Assembly (NCBI GenBank): GCA_038318385.1
Contig: JBBQCD010000003.1
Location: forward strand, 1 to 64,000
DNA: 64,000 nucleotides
Source of the DNA: Schlegelella_A sp038318385
GTDB taxonomy: Bacteria > Pseudomonadota > Gammaproteobacteria > Burkholderiales > Burkholderiaceae_C
Direction: 5' to 3'
Made by a program: the position numbers and the translations under genes. How positions within the stretch are numbered: the first letter of the stretch is position 1; each line of letters opens with the position of its first letter. The notes under the pieces were generated by a model that searched no databases, had not been told where the DNA came from, and was given only the letters and a program-made list of their open reading frames with translations. This document shows, in pieces, positions 1-8,321 of the stretch.

Positions 1-66
1 TGCCGTGCTGCCGTGCTGCCGTGCTGCCGTGCTGCCGTGCTGCCGTGCTGCCGTGCTGCCGTTTTG
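1..66. repeat. Perfect 8-bp tandem repeat (TGCCGTGC)n at the window edge
   Basis: Seven exact copies of TGCCGTGC occupy bases 1-56, followed by one degenerate copy (TGCCGTTT) and the start of another. The array probably continues left of the window. Eight is not a multiple of three, so a change in copy number would shift any reading frame across it. It lies just downstream of the hydroxylase remnant and shows no CRISPR-like spacer structure. Confidence 0.95.
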
Positions 67-87
67 CCGGAACGCCGGATCGACGCT

Positions 88-526
88 TCAGCCGGGCCGT
101 ATCGACGGCGAGCGCACGTGCTCCGGACGCACGCCCATCCCGATAACGCGGGCGAGCAGCCCCTGCAAGGGTGGCAGCGCCGTCAGCACGCGCATCGGCA
201 GCGGCACCTTGAGGGTCTGGTCGCCGGCGCTCAGCACCGGCGCCAGCAGGTTGCGCTGGAGTTCGACCTGCAGCGCCTGCGTGACCCGCGTCGGGAACGT
301 GCGGCGCCAGGACCTTCGCGGCCTCGGCGACGTCGGCGCGGAAGCTTTCGATACCGGGCGCCCGCAGCGCATCCGCGCCGCCCTTCTCGATGACGAACGC
401 GCACTGCCAGTAGTCGCCGCGATCGAGCGTGATGACGATCCGTCCGGGAGAGATTCGCGCCAGCGTTTCGTCGAGGGCGGACGGGTCGCGCGTCGGGCTG
501 CGGCACCTAAACTGCGCCACCCTCAT
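88..526 (-). pseudogene. C-terminal remnant of an FAD-dependent aromatic-ring hydroxylase-like oxidoreductase, frameshifted
   Basis: From an ATG at 526, one minus frame reads LDETLARISPGR then IVITLDRGDYWQCAFVIEKG, a block typical of the middle of PHBH/UbiH-like FAD monooxygenases. Near base 285 the homology moves by one base into another frame, which continues TQALQVELQRNLLAPVLS and PMRVLTALPPLQGLLARVIG to a stop at 88. That segment is the usual C-terminus of the family. The N-terminal Rossmann FAD domain (about 200 or more residues) is absent, because ureD starts 24 bp beyond the fragment on the opposite strand. Both truncation and frameshift are visible, so this looks like a decayed gene. 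A sequencing error could explain the frameshift but not the missing N-terminus. Confidence 0.72.
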
Positions 527-549
527 CCTGCCCGCGCGGCAACTCATCC

Positions 550-1380
550 ATGGGCTGGCATGGCCACCTCCATCTCGACTACCGCTGCGCCGGCGAGCGG
601 ACGATCCTGCACGATCGCCATGAAGGTCCTCTGCGGGTCCTGCAAAGCCTCTATCCGGAAACGCCGACGGTCTGCCACAACGTGCTGGTCCATCCGCCCG
701 GCGGCCTGGTCGGCGGCGACCGCCTCGACCTGCATGCCCGCCTCGGCAGCGACGCCCATGCGCTCCTCACCACTGCGGGGGCGACACGTTTCTACCGGAC
801 AACGGGCGAAGCGGCGGTGCAGTCGGTGACGCTGACGCTCGAACCCGGTTCCCGGGTCGAATGGCTGCCGCTGGAAACCATCGCCTACAGCGGCTGTCTG
901 GGCGAAAGCCATGTCCGCTTCGAGTTGGCGGCGGGCGCCGAGGCGATCGGCTGGGATGTGCTGGCGCTCGGCCTGCCCGCATCGGACCAACCCTTCGAGC
1001 GCGGGCGCTACCTGCAGTCGGTCGAACTCGCCGGGCGCTGGCTCGAACGCGGCGCGATAGAGGCCACCGACAAGCGCCTGCTCGACTCGCCCCTGGGCTG
1101 GGCCGGCCGACGGGCCAGCGGCACCCTGTGGTTCGCGAGCGGGACGCCGATCGGGGAGACGCGCCGGGACTCGCTGCTGGCCGCCGCTCGCTCGGTCGTC
1201 GAGGGGCATTCCCTCAACGGCACGGCCGGGGCGTCGGCCCCTCAGGTCGACGTCGTCGTCCTGCGCGTGTTGGGACCTGCCGTGGAACCGGTGATGGACC
1301 TGCTGGTCGCCGTCTGGCGCGCCTGGCGGGAAACCGCCTGGGCATTGCCGGCGACGGTGCCGCGGGTCTGGCGTACCTGA
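550..1380 (+). CDS. ureD: Urease accessory protein UreD (UreH)
   Basis: The 276-residue product carries UreD family blocks: HPPGGLVGGDRL near residue 50, TTAGATRFYRT near 78, and the LPLETIAYSGC region near 105. UreD scaffolds the UreF-UreG complex on apo-urease and channels nickel into the active site. The length matches the family. It stands alone here, about 10 kb from ureA, with the whole urt operon and other genes between on the opposite strand. In many Burkholderiales ureD directly precedes ureA. No strong Shine-Dalgarno sequence and no sigma-54 consensus is visible upstream. The displacement next to a gene remnant suggests a local rearrangement. Confidence 0.95.
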   Translation: MGWHGHLHLDYRCAGERTILHDRHEGPLRVLQSLYPETPTVCHNVLVHPPGGLVGGDRLDLHARLGSDAHALLTTAGATRFYRTTGEAAVQSVTLTLEPGSRVEWLPLETIAYSGCLGESHVRFELAAGAEAIGWDVLALGLPASDQPFERGRYLQSVELAGRWLERGAIEATDKRLLDSPLGWAGRRASGTLWFASGTPIGETRRDSLLAAARSVVEGHSLNGTAGASAPQVDVVVLRVLGPAVEPVMDLLVAVWRAWRETAWALPATVPRVWRT

Positions 1381-1398
1381 GTCCCGAGGACCCAGCGG

Positions 1399-2178
1399 TC
1401 AGGCGCGCCGGCGCGACCCGCTACCGACCCAGGGACCCCGCAACGGCGCATTCGCCGCCGGCGCGCCATGGGCCACGCGGGGTGGCTGCGAAGCCCGGAC
1501 ACCGCGCGCCGTAACCTGCGGATGACTCGAGCCGTGACGATAGACCTCGTGCTCGGATTCGGCCTCCTTGCCGAGGTTGCCCACGGCGGCGAGCGTTCGC
1601 TTGAGCACGCCGATGAAGCCCTCCGGACCCTCTTCGGGTCGACGCATCGAGGCGGCGGCGAGCACCACCCCGACACCGACGACAGCCACGAGGTAGAGCA
1701 CGCCGGCGATCTCCAGGATATCCCGCGCCTGCATCGTCTGGTTCCAGGGCCGGGCGATCCCGACGAAGGCGCAGAACATCCACAAGCAATTCGAGAGCGC
1801 GACCGGCGGCACGATGACGAGCCAGTCGGAAAAGCGCCAGCGGCCCAGGCTGCGCCCCCGCGCCAGGCGCGGAAAGGTGAAACGGTGGAGTGCGAAGGCG
1901 TTGAATGTCAGCAGCAGCACCAGCACCAGCTTGCCCTGGATCTTGGGCGTCAGGAAGTCCGGATTGCCGCGAAGACCGAGCCAGACCATGCCGGCACCGG
2001 TGGCCCAGAGCAGCACCAGGGCGATGGAGACGAGGCGGGCGACGAACTCGTTCGGTGGCGGAATGCGGACCTTGTCGTGGGACAGCTTGGACAGCATCCT
2101 CAGGTCGGTCGCGACGATCGCCCCGAGCGCCATCGACGTGGCCAGCAGGTGACCGAACACCAGCATCATGTAGAGCAT
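1399..2178 (-). CDS. Hypothetical five-helix membrane protein
   Basis: The 259-residue protein has hydrophobic segments near residues 1-22, 46-70, 80-98, 115-142 and 150-175, giving about five membrane helices. It begins MLYMMLVFGHLLATSMALGA and is reminiscent of CopD/DUF2269-like inner-membrane proteins, but I do not assign a family. The last 60 residues are hydrophilic and low complexity (Arg, Pro, Ala), unlike the helical core, so the native C-terminus may differ. It is convergent with ureD with an 18-bp gap. A purine-rich GGGGGTCGA stretch precedes the ATG. Confidence 0.7.
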   Translation of the reverse strand: MLYMMLVFGHLLATSMALGAIVATDLRMLSKLSHDKVRIPPPNEFVARLVSIALVLLWATGAGMVWLGLRGNPDFLTPKIQGKLVLVLLLTFNAFALHRFTFPRLARGRSLGRWRFSDWLVIVPPVALSNCLWMFCAFVGIARPWNQTMQARDILEIAGVLYLVAVVGVGVVLAAASMRRPEEGPEGFIGVLKRTLAAVGNLGKEAESEHEVYRHGSSHPQVTARGVRASQPPRVAHGAPAANAPLRGPWVGSGSRRRA

Positions 2179-2503
2179 GGTTCGACCCCCCGGCGTGCGA
2201 CCCGGCCACTTCGGCGCGTGCGTGTGATGTGTGTAGGTGGCAACCCGATTCCCGGAGATGTTGTTGCGACCATGGAACGCAGAGTGCGTGCCAACGGCTG
2301 CTTCGTGATTTTCGGCAGGACTCGGGGCAAATCGATGTCAAAAGTTGGCATCCGCGAGAGTCATCGCAGTGGGCGCGTCGATTGCCAGTCGCGATGTGCC
2401 AGTCTTGAAAGCAAAAGTAATGCGTCGGGAAGGCGCAACCGACGGCCGATTCGATGCGTCGCGAGCAGCCTCATCGACGCACATCAACCCAGGAGAAAAT
2501 CGT
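2179..2503. other. Divergent intergenic region, no gene seen
   Basis: This 325-bp stretch separates the membrane protein (minus) from the DUF6496 gene (plus) and must hold both promoters. A TTGAAA hexamer lies at 2405-2410, but no -10 element at proper spacing is convincing. No RNA gene or repeat was recognised. Open frames here are Arg-rich shadows. Confidence 0.5.
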
Positions 2504-2887
2504 ATGGCGGCGTTTGGCATGAAGGCGTCCGAGAAGGTGGGCGAGGCGATGCGCGAGAAGAAGTCCGGCACACTGAGGAGCGGCAGATCGGGCAAGAAGG
2601 TCACGAGCCGCAAGCAGGCGATCGCGATCGGCCTGTCGGAAGCACGCGCGGCCGGCGGCAAGGTACCCCCGGCCAAGAAGTCTTCGGCGAGGAAGACTTC
2701 TGCGGCTGCGAAGAAGACCTCTGCGAAGAAGACCTCTGCGAAGAAGACCGCTGCAAAGAAGACGGCGGCCAAGAAGGCTCCGGCCACGAAGGCTCCGGCC
2801 AAGAAGACTGCCTCGAAGAAGACTTCGGCGAGGAAGGTGGCTTCCAGAAGGACGCCTTCGAAGAAGGCGTCGCCCCGAAAGGGCTAG
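2504..2887 (+). CDS. DUF6496-domain protein with histone H1-like Lys/Ala tail
   Basis: The 127-residue protein starts at the ATG preceded by AGGAGA at 7-bp spacing, and an in-frame extension upstream is rejected for lack of such a site. Residues 1-50 form the DUF6496-type block (KASEKVGEAMREKKSGTL, GKKVTSRKQAIAIGLSEAR). Residues 56-127 are Lys/Ala/Thr-rich tandem units of the AAKKT/AKKTS type, like the tails of bacterial histone-H1-like nucleoid proteins. DNA binding is an inference from charge. It converges with the gamma-glutamyltransferase gene and the two share the palindrome CTAG as part of both stop codons. Confidence 0.85.
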   Translation: MAAFGMKASEKVGEAMREKKSGTLRSGRSGKKVTSRKQAIAIGLSEARAAGGKVPPAKKSSARKTSAAAKKTSAKKTSAKKTAAKKTAAKKAPATKAPAKKTASKKTSARKVASRRTPSKKASPRKG

Positions 2888-4653
2888 TAGCCGAGCGCCA
2901 GGCCGGTGTTGCGGCGCGGGTCGTTGGCGCCGTAGTAGCGGTTGTTGCCGACCGGCCTGGCGCCGAGCGCCGGCGCGCCGACAAGGATGGCGGCCATGTG
3001 GTTGGCCGGTTGCGGGTTGCCGAAGACGTGGCCCATCTCGATCAGGATGCGCCGCGTGTCCGGGCTCAATGCGTAGGCCTCGACGTTGGTCACGTTGGGC
3101 AGCCACTGCTGGTGGAAGCGGGGCGCGTCGACGGCCTCCTGGATATCCATGCCGTAGTCGATGACGTTGAGGATGGTCAGGACCACCGCGGTGATGATGC
3201 GGCTGCCGCCCGGCGTGCCCACCACCATCAACGGCTTGCCGTCGCGGGCGACGATCGTCGGGCTCATCGAACTCAGCGGGCGCTTTCCCGGCGCGATGGC
3301 GTTCGCCGCGCCCTGCACCAGGCCATAGCTGTTCGGCACGCCGGGCTTGACGGTGAAGTCGTCCATCTCGTTGTTCAGCAGCACCCCGGTCGTCGCCACG
3401 GTGACCTTGGCACCGAACCACTCGTTCAGCGTGTAGGTGACGGCAACCGCGTTGCCCTGTGAATCGACGATGGAGTAGTGCGTCGTGTTGACGCCCTCGT
3501 GCGGGGCGACGCCGGGCTTCAGGTCCTTCGACACGGCCGCCTTCGCCGGATCGATCGCCGCGCGGATCCGTGCCGCATAGCCCTTGTCGAGCAGCCGCCC
3601 CAGCGGGTTGCGCACGAAGTCGGGATCGCCGAGGTAGCTGTTGCGATCGACGTAGGCATGGCGCATCGCCTCGATCTGGTAGTGGACCGCCTGCGCCGAG
3701 CGGAAACCGAGATCCTTCAGCGGATAGCCTTCCAGCACGTTGAGGATCTCGCAGACGACGACCCCGCCGGAACTCGGCGGTGGTGCCGAGACGATGCGGA
3801 ACCCGCGGTAGTCGCATTCGATCGGCGCCAGCTCCCGCGTCGTGTACTGGTCGAGATCGGCCTGGGTGATGATGCCGCCGCCGGCGCGGCTCGACGCGAC
3901 GATCGCCGCGGCCACCGGGCCCTTGTAGAAGCCCGCCGCCCCGGCTTCGCCGATCTGCCGCAGGGTGGCTGCCAGGTCCTTCTGCACCAGCCGGTCGCCG
4001 GCGATCCGCGCGTTGCCGGCCTTCAGGAAGATCGCGGCCGATGCCGGATCGGACCTGAAGTCCGCGGTCCCGACGGCCAGCATGTCGGCATCGCCCTGCT
4101 CCAGCACGAAGCCCTCCGCGGCCAGACGGATCGCCGGGGCGATCAGGTCGGCGCGCTTCATCGTTCCGTACTTCGCCAGCGCGGTCTCGAGACCCGAGAC
4201 GGTCCCGGGCACGCCGACCGCGAGGTGGCCCCGGGTCGACGCTCCCTTGACGACGTTGCCGGCAGCGTCGAGGTACATGTTGGCGGTGGCCGCCAGCGGC
4301 GCCTTCTCGCGGAAGTCGAGAAAGGTCCTGCGGCCGTCGGCCAGCTGTATCGTCATGAAACCGCCGCCGCCGAGGTTGCCCGCCGCGGGGTAGACGACGG
4401 CCAACGCATAGCCGACCGCCACCGCGGCATCGATCGCGTTGCCGCCTTGCTTCAGGATGTCGACGCCGACCTTCGTCGCCAGATGCTGGGCCGTGACGAC
4501 CATGCCGTGCTCCGCTGCCACCGGCGCCATCGAGGCGGCGCCGGCCGTCGCACCGTATGCCATCGCGGCAACGAAGACGAGGACGCGCAGCGGGAGGCGC
4601 AGGGGCCGGCACAAGGAGACGACCGGGGGGGCGGGAAGCGCGGGCATGGGCAA
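2884..4653 (-). CDS. ggt: Gamma-glutamyltransferase (glutathione hydrolase)
   Basis: The 589-residue precursor has an N-terminal signal-like segment (about residues 18-40, ending TAGAASMA), predicting export to the periplasm. The family blocks are AEHGMVVTAQHLAT, GGNAIDAAVAV, the catalytic NTTHYSIVD motif whose internal Thr is the autoprocessing nucleophile and starts the small subunit, LLNNEMDDF, and PLSSMSPTIV with GTPGGSRI. It cleaves the gamma-glutamyl bond of glutathione and related compounds. Length and motifs indicate an intact gene. The neighbouring glutathione S-transferase is on the same strand 68 bp upstream, so both touch glutathione, but joint operation is only suggested. Confidence 0.95.
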   Translation of the reverse strand: MPMPALPAPPVVSLCRPLRLPLRVLVFVAAMAYGATAGAASMAPVAAEHGMVVTAQHLATKVGVDILKQGGNAIDAAVAVGYALAVVYPAAGNLGGGGFMTIQLADGRRTFLDFREKAPLAATANMYLDAAGNVVKGASTRGHLAVGVPGTVSGLETALAKYGTMKRADLIAPAIRLAAEGFVLEQGDADMLAVGTADFRSDPASAAIFLKAGNARIAGDRLVQKDLAATLRQIGEAGAAGFYKGPVAAAIVASSRAGGGIITQADLDQYTTRELAPIECDYRGFRIVSAPPPSSGGVVVCEILNVLEGYPLKDLGFRSAQAVHYQIEAMRHAYVDRNSYLGDPDFVRNPLGRLLDKGYAARIRAAIDPAKAAVSKDLKPGVAPHEGVNTTHYSIVDSQGNAVAVTYTLNEWFGAKVTVATTGVLLNNEMDDFTVKPGVPNSYGLVQGAANAIAPGKRPLSSMSPTIVARDGKPLMVVGTPGGSRIITAVVLTILNVIDYGMDIQEAVDAPRFHQQWLPNVTNVEAYALSPDTRRILIEMGHVFGNPQPANHMAAILVGAPALGARPVGNNRYYGANDPRRNTGLALGY

Positions 4654-4721
4654 GGCGGTTGGATTGGTGCTGAAGCCGATCCTACGTTCTTGCCGCGCCG
4701 CAACCGGCGCGCGCGCCGCCT

Positions 4722-5396
4722 TCAGTCGTTCGCGAAGCTGTACGGTCCGCCACGCTCGAGCGCCTTGCGGTAGGCCGGGCGCGCGTGGATGCGCTTGAGG
4801 AACGCCAGCAGGTGCGGCCGGGTCGCGTCGAGCCCGGCCCGCTGCGCGGCGGCCTCCAGCGGGAAGCTCATCTGGATGTCGGCCGCGCTGAAATCAGGGC
4901 CGGCGAACCACTCACGACCCGACAGCTCGGACTCCAGGTAGTCGAGCTGGCGCTTCAGATTCGGAAGCACCATGCGGTCGAGCACCTTGGCCGAGATCGA
5001 GCGTGCAATGGGCTTCGCGAAGAACGGCATCGGCGTCGTCGGGATGCGGTCGAAGATGAGCTTGAGCAACAGCGGCGGCATCGCCGAGCCCTCGGCGAAA
5101 TGCAGCCAATAGGTGTAGCGACGCCGCTCCGGCGTGCCGGGCTGCGGCACGAGCCGACCGTTGCCGTAGCGCTCGACCAGGTACTCGACGATCGCGCCGG
5201 ACTCGGCCACGGTGACATCGCCGTCGGTCAGCACCGGCGACTTGCCGAGCGGGTGGACCTTCTGCAACGCCGGCGGGGCGAGCATGGTCGTCGCGTCGCG
5301 CTGGTAGTGCGCGATCTCGTACGGCAGGCCGAGTTCCTCGAGCAGCCAGAGGACCCGCTGCGAGCGCGAGTTGTTCAGGTGGTGGACCGTGATCAT
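4722..5396 (-). CDS. Glutathione S-transferase family protein
   Basis: The 224-residue protein has an N-terminal thioredoxin-like domain (residues 1-80). SRSQRVLWLLEELGLPYE supplies the usual catalytic Ser/Arg region, HPLGKSPVLTDGD contains the cis-proline, and ESGAIVEYLVERYG binds the gamma-glutamyl moiety. An all-helical C-terminal domain follows with the FSAADIQMSFPLE N-capping box. It is probably cytosolic and conjugates glutathione or reduces peroxides, with unknown substrate. It is complete, and sits between ggt and urtE on the same strand. Confidence 0.93.
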   Translation of the reverse strand: MITVHHLNNSRSQRVLWLLEELGLPYEIAHYQRDATTMLAPPALQKVHPLGKSPVLTDGDVTVAESGAIVEYLVERYGNGRLVPQPGTPERRRYTYWLHFAEGSAMPPLLLKLIFDRIPTTPMPFFAKPIARSISAKVLDRMVLPNLKRQLDYLESELSGREWFAGPDFSAADIQMSFPLEAAAQRAGLDATRPHLLAFLKRIHARPAYRKALERGGPYSFAND

Positions 5397-5488
5397 GGAG
5401 GCGCCCGCAGGTTAGGACGCCGCATTGTGGCCTCTGGCCTCGTTCAGCCGACCTCGAGCCAAGGTCCGGACGCCGGGCCCTGCCTCCG

Positions 5489-6205
5489 TCAGATCGACAT
5501 CCGCTGGCGCACGCCGTCGGTGTCCATGTCCTTTCCCTGGCCGCGCTGGACGATCTCGCCGCGTTCCATGACGAGGTACTGGTCGGCGAGCTCGGCCGCG
5601 AAGTCGTAGTACTGCTCCACCAGGACGATGGCCATCCGCTGGGCCTGTCCGGCAACCGAGAGTCCGCGCTCGGCGAGCATGCGGATGACGCGGCCGATGT
5701 CCTTGATGATGCTGGGCTGGATGCCTTCGGTCGGCTCGTCGAGGATCAGCAGTTTCGGGCCCGCCGCCAGCGCGCGGGCGATCGCGAGCTGCTGCTGCTG
5801 CCCGCCCGAGAGATCGCCGCCACGCCGGTGCAGCATCGCCTTCAGGACCGGGAACAGCTCGAACAGCTCTTCGGGCACAGGGGTGCTGCCGCGCTTGTAG
5901 GCCAGGCCCATGGCCAGGTTCTCGCGGACGGTCAGTCGGCCGAAGATCTCGCGCCCCTGCGGCACGTAACCGACGCCCTTCCTGACCCGTTCGTAGGGCG
6001 TGTCCCGCGTCACGGCGACGCCGTCGAGCCGGATGCTGCCGGTGGCCACGGGCACCACGCCCATCAGGCTCTTCAGCAACGTCGACTTGCCGACACCGTT
6101 GCGGCCGAGGACGACGGTGACCTCGCCAATCCTTGCCTCGAAGCCGAGGTTGCGCAGGATGTGCGAACCGCCGTAGTACTGGTTGATACCTTCGACTGCG
6201 AGCAT
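5489..6205 (-). CDS. urtE: Urea ABC transporter ATP-binding protein UrtE
   Basis: The 238-residue LivF-like ATPase has Walker A GRNGVGKST, the signature LSGGQQQQLAIARAL, Walker B LLILDEPTEGIQPS and an H-loop position occupied by the VEQYYDFA motif usual for LivF/UrtE. It starts with MLAVEGINQYYGGSHILRN, the characteristic UrtE N-terminus. It energises high-affinity urea import with UrtD at the inner membrane. It is the last gene of the urtABCDE operon, 14 bp after urtD. Confidence 0.96.
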   Translation of the reverse strand: MLAVEGINQYYGGSHILRNLGFEARIGEVTVVLGRNGVGKSTLLKSLMGVVPVATGSIRLDGVAVTRDTPYERVRKGVGYVPQGREIFGRLTVRENLAMGLAYKRGSTPVPEELFELFPVLKAMLHRRGGDLSGGQQQQLAIARALAAGPKLLILDEPTEGIQPSIIKDIGRVIRMLAERGLSVAGQAQRMAIVLVEQYYDFAAELADQYLVMERGEIVQRGQGKDMDTDGVRQRMSI

Positions 6206-6219
6206 GGGTTGAGCGGCCG

Positions 6220-7110
6220 CTAGCGGCCGAGGTAGACCTCGACGACCTTTTCGTTGGCCTGCACGTCGGCGAGCGACCCTTCGGCGAGCACGCTGCCTTC
6301 ATGCAGCACGGTGACCTTCTTGGCCGGGTTGTCGCGCGTCAGCTCGTGGATGAACTTCATGTCGTGCTCGACGACGACGAGCGAATGGCTGCCTTCGAGC
6401 GACAGGAACAGCTCGGCCGTGCGCTCGGTCTCCTCGTCGGTCATGCCGGCGACCGGTTCGTCGAGCAGCAGCAGCTTCGGGTCCTGGATCAGCAGCATGC
6501 CGATCTCGAGCCACTGCTTCTGGCCGTGCGACAGCAGCCCGGCGGTGCGCTGCGCGCTGTCCTTGAGGTGGATCAGCGTCAGGGTCGAACCGATCCGGTC
6601 GAGCTGCTCGCCGGAGAGCCGGAAGAACACCGACGCACGCACCCCGCGGTCGGCCTTGAGGGCGAGTTCGAGGTTCTCGAAAACGCTGAGGTGCTCGAAG
6701 ACGGTCGGCTTCTGGAACTTGCGGCCGACGCCGGCCTCGGCAATGGCGTTCTCGCGCATCCGCAGAAGATCGATCGTCGAGCCGAAAAAGGCGCGCCCGG
6801 CGTCGGGCCGGGTCTTGCCGGTGATGACATCCATCATCGTCGTCTTGCCGGCGCCGTTCGGACCGATGATGCAGCGCAGTTCGCCGACGCTGATCGACAG
6901 GGTCAGCGCATTCAGCGCCTTGAACCCGTCGAAGCTGACGGTGATGTCGTCGAGGTAGAGGATCGCGCCGTGGGCGAGGTCGAGCGCGCCGGGCTGTACC
7001 AGTCGCGAATAGCTGGTCTCGCGCCCGCCGGAGCGTCCGGCCGGAGCGCGCAGCCTGGCCGCAGCGGCTTCGCGCGCCTGCGCACCGGCACGCATCAAGT
7101 CGGGTGTCAT
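6220..7110 (-). CDS. urtD: Urea ABC transporter ATP-binding protein UrtD
   Basis: The 296-residue LivG-like ATPase has Walker A GPNGAGKTT, the Q-loop in GRKFQKPTVFEHLSV, a family-typical degenerate signature (LLSHGQKQWLEIGMLL), Walker B LLLLDEPVAGM and the switch His in VVVEHDMKFI. About 45 Ala/Arg-rich residues precede the ATPase core, so the real start may lie downstream of the ATG chosen here. It pairs with UrtE. It follows urtC by 28 bp. Confidence 0.95.
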   Translation of the reverse strand: MTPDLMRAGAQAREAAAARLRAPAGRSGGRETSYSRLVQPGALDLAHGAILYLDDITVSFDGFKALNALTLSISVGELRCIIGPNGAGKTTMMDVITGKTRPDAGRAFFGSTIDLLRMRENAIAEAGVGRKFQKPTVFEHLSVFENLELALKADRGVRASVFFRLSGEQLDRIGSTLTLIHLKDSAQRTAGLLSHGQKQWLEIGMLLIQDPKLLLLDEPVAGMTDEETERTAELFLSLEGSHSLVVVEHDMKFIHELTRDNPAKKVTVLHEGSVLAEGSLADVQANEKVVEVYLGR

Positions 7111-7138
7111 GCCGGACTCCTTGCCGTCTCGCGCCGCT

Positions 7139-8320
7139 TCATGCGCGCTCCTTCGGCCGGCGCCGCATCAGGCCGACGATGCCCTGCGGCAGGAACAGCG
7201 TGACGGCGATGAACATCGCGCCGAGCACGTACAGCCAGAACTCCGGGAACGCCTGCGTGAACCAGCTCTTCGCGCCGTTGACGAAGAAGGCGCCGACGAT
7301 CGGTCCGACCAAAGTGCCGCGGCCGCCGACCGCGGCCCAGATCGCGATCTCGATCGATGCCGCCGGCGACATCTCGCCGGGATTGATGATGCCGACCTGC
7401 GGCACGAAGAGCGCACCGGCAATGCCGCACATCACGGCCGAAATGACCCAGATCGTCAGCTTGTAGGCGAGCGGGTCGTAGCCCGTGAACATCAGCCGGC
7501 TCTCGGCGTCGCGGATGGCCTGCAGCACCCGCCCGAACTTGGATCGCACCAGGAACCGGGCGGCGACGAAGAAGCCGACCAGGGTCAGCCCAGTGACGAC
7601 GAACAGCACCATCCGCATCGACGGCGTGGCGATCGGCTGGCCGAGGATGCGCTTGAAGTCGGTGAAGCCGTTGTTGCCGCCGAAGCCGGTCTCGTTGCGG
7701 AAGAACAGCAACATCGTCGCGTAGGTCAGCGCCTGGGTGATGATCGAGAAGTAGACGCCCTTGATGCGCGAGCGAAACGCGAAGAAACCGAACACGAAGG
7801 CGAGCAGCCCCGGAACCAGCACGACCAGCGCGAGCGTGGCGACGAAGGAATCGCTGAGCGCCCAGTGCCAGGGCAGCGTCTTCCAGTCGAGGAACACCAT
7901 GAAGTCCGGCAGGTCGCTGGCGTAGTTGCCGTCGCGGCCGATCTGGCGCATCAGGTACATGCCCATGGCGTAGCCGCCGAGGGCGAAGAAGACGCCGTGG
8001 CCGAGCGAGAGGATGCCGGTGTAGCCCCAGATGAGGTCCATCGCCAGGGCGGCGATGGCGTAGCACATGATCTTGGCGATCAGCTGCACGCCGTAGTCGG
8101 AAAGGTGGAAGGCGCTGCCCGCCGGGACGAGGAGGTTGAGCGCCGGGGCGACGACGCAGATCGCCACCAGCGCCAGCACCACGAAGCCCCAGTGCCTCAG
8201 GACCATCGGCTGGCGGCTGACAGAGGCCGCTCCCGGCGCGGCGCCAGGTGTGACGTTGACCCCGGCTTCGGCAGCGGCCGAAGCTGACGGGGAGGAGCCC
8301 ACCGGGAGTACCGCACTCAT
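7139..8320 (-). CDS. urtC: Urea ABC transporter permease UrtC
   Basis: The 393-residue LivM-type permease has about ten hydrophobic segments from residue 40 onward, and blocks ALAMDLIWGYTGILSLGHG and GRVLQAIRDAESRLMFTGYD followed by GRGTLVGPIVGAFFVNGAKS, all characteristic of UrtC. With UrtB it forms the transmembrane channel for urea. The first 35 residues are Ala/Ser/Gly-rich and poorly conserved by eye. It starts 1 bp after the urtB stop, indicating coupling. Confidence 0.96.
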   Translation of the reverse strand: MSAVLPVGSSPSASAAAEAGVNVTPGAAPGAASVSRQPMVLRHWGFVVLALVAICVVAPALNLLVPAGSAFHLSDYGVQLIAKIMCYAIAALAMDLIWGYTGILSLGHGVFFALGGYAMGMYLMRQIGRDGNYASDLPDFMVFLDWKTLPWHWALSDSFVATLALVVLVPGLLAFVFGFFAFRSRIKGVYFSIITQALTYATMLLFFRNETGFGGNNGFTDFKRILGQPIATPSMRMVLFVVTGLTLVGFFVAARFLVRSKFGRVLQAIRDAESRLMFTGYDPLAYKLTIWVISAVMCGIAGALFVPQVGIINPGEMSPAASIEIAIWAAVGGRGTLVGPIVGAFFVNGAKSWFTQAFPEFWLYVLGAMFIAVTLFLPQGIVGLMRRRPKERA

Positions 8321-8321
8321 C

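Noticed and set aside
1..66. CRISPR-like array
   Set aside because: The 8-bp units are directly adjacent with no spacers and no cas genes nearby.
1468..3462. 664-codon open frame on the plus strand
   Set aside because: It lies antisense to the membrane protein and ggt and across the DUF6496 gene in another frame. Composition is that of a GC-rich shadow frame with no recognisable domain.
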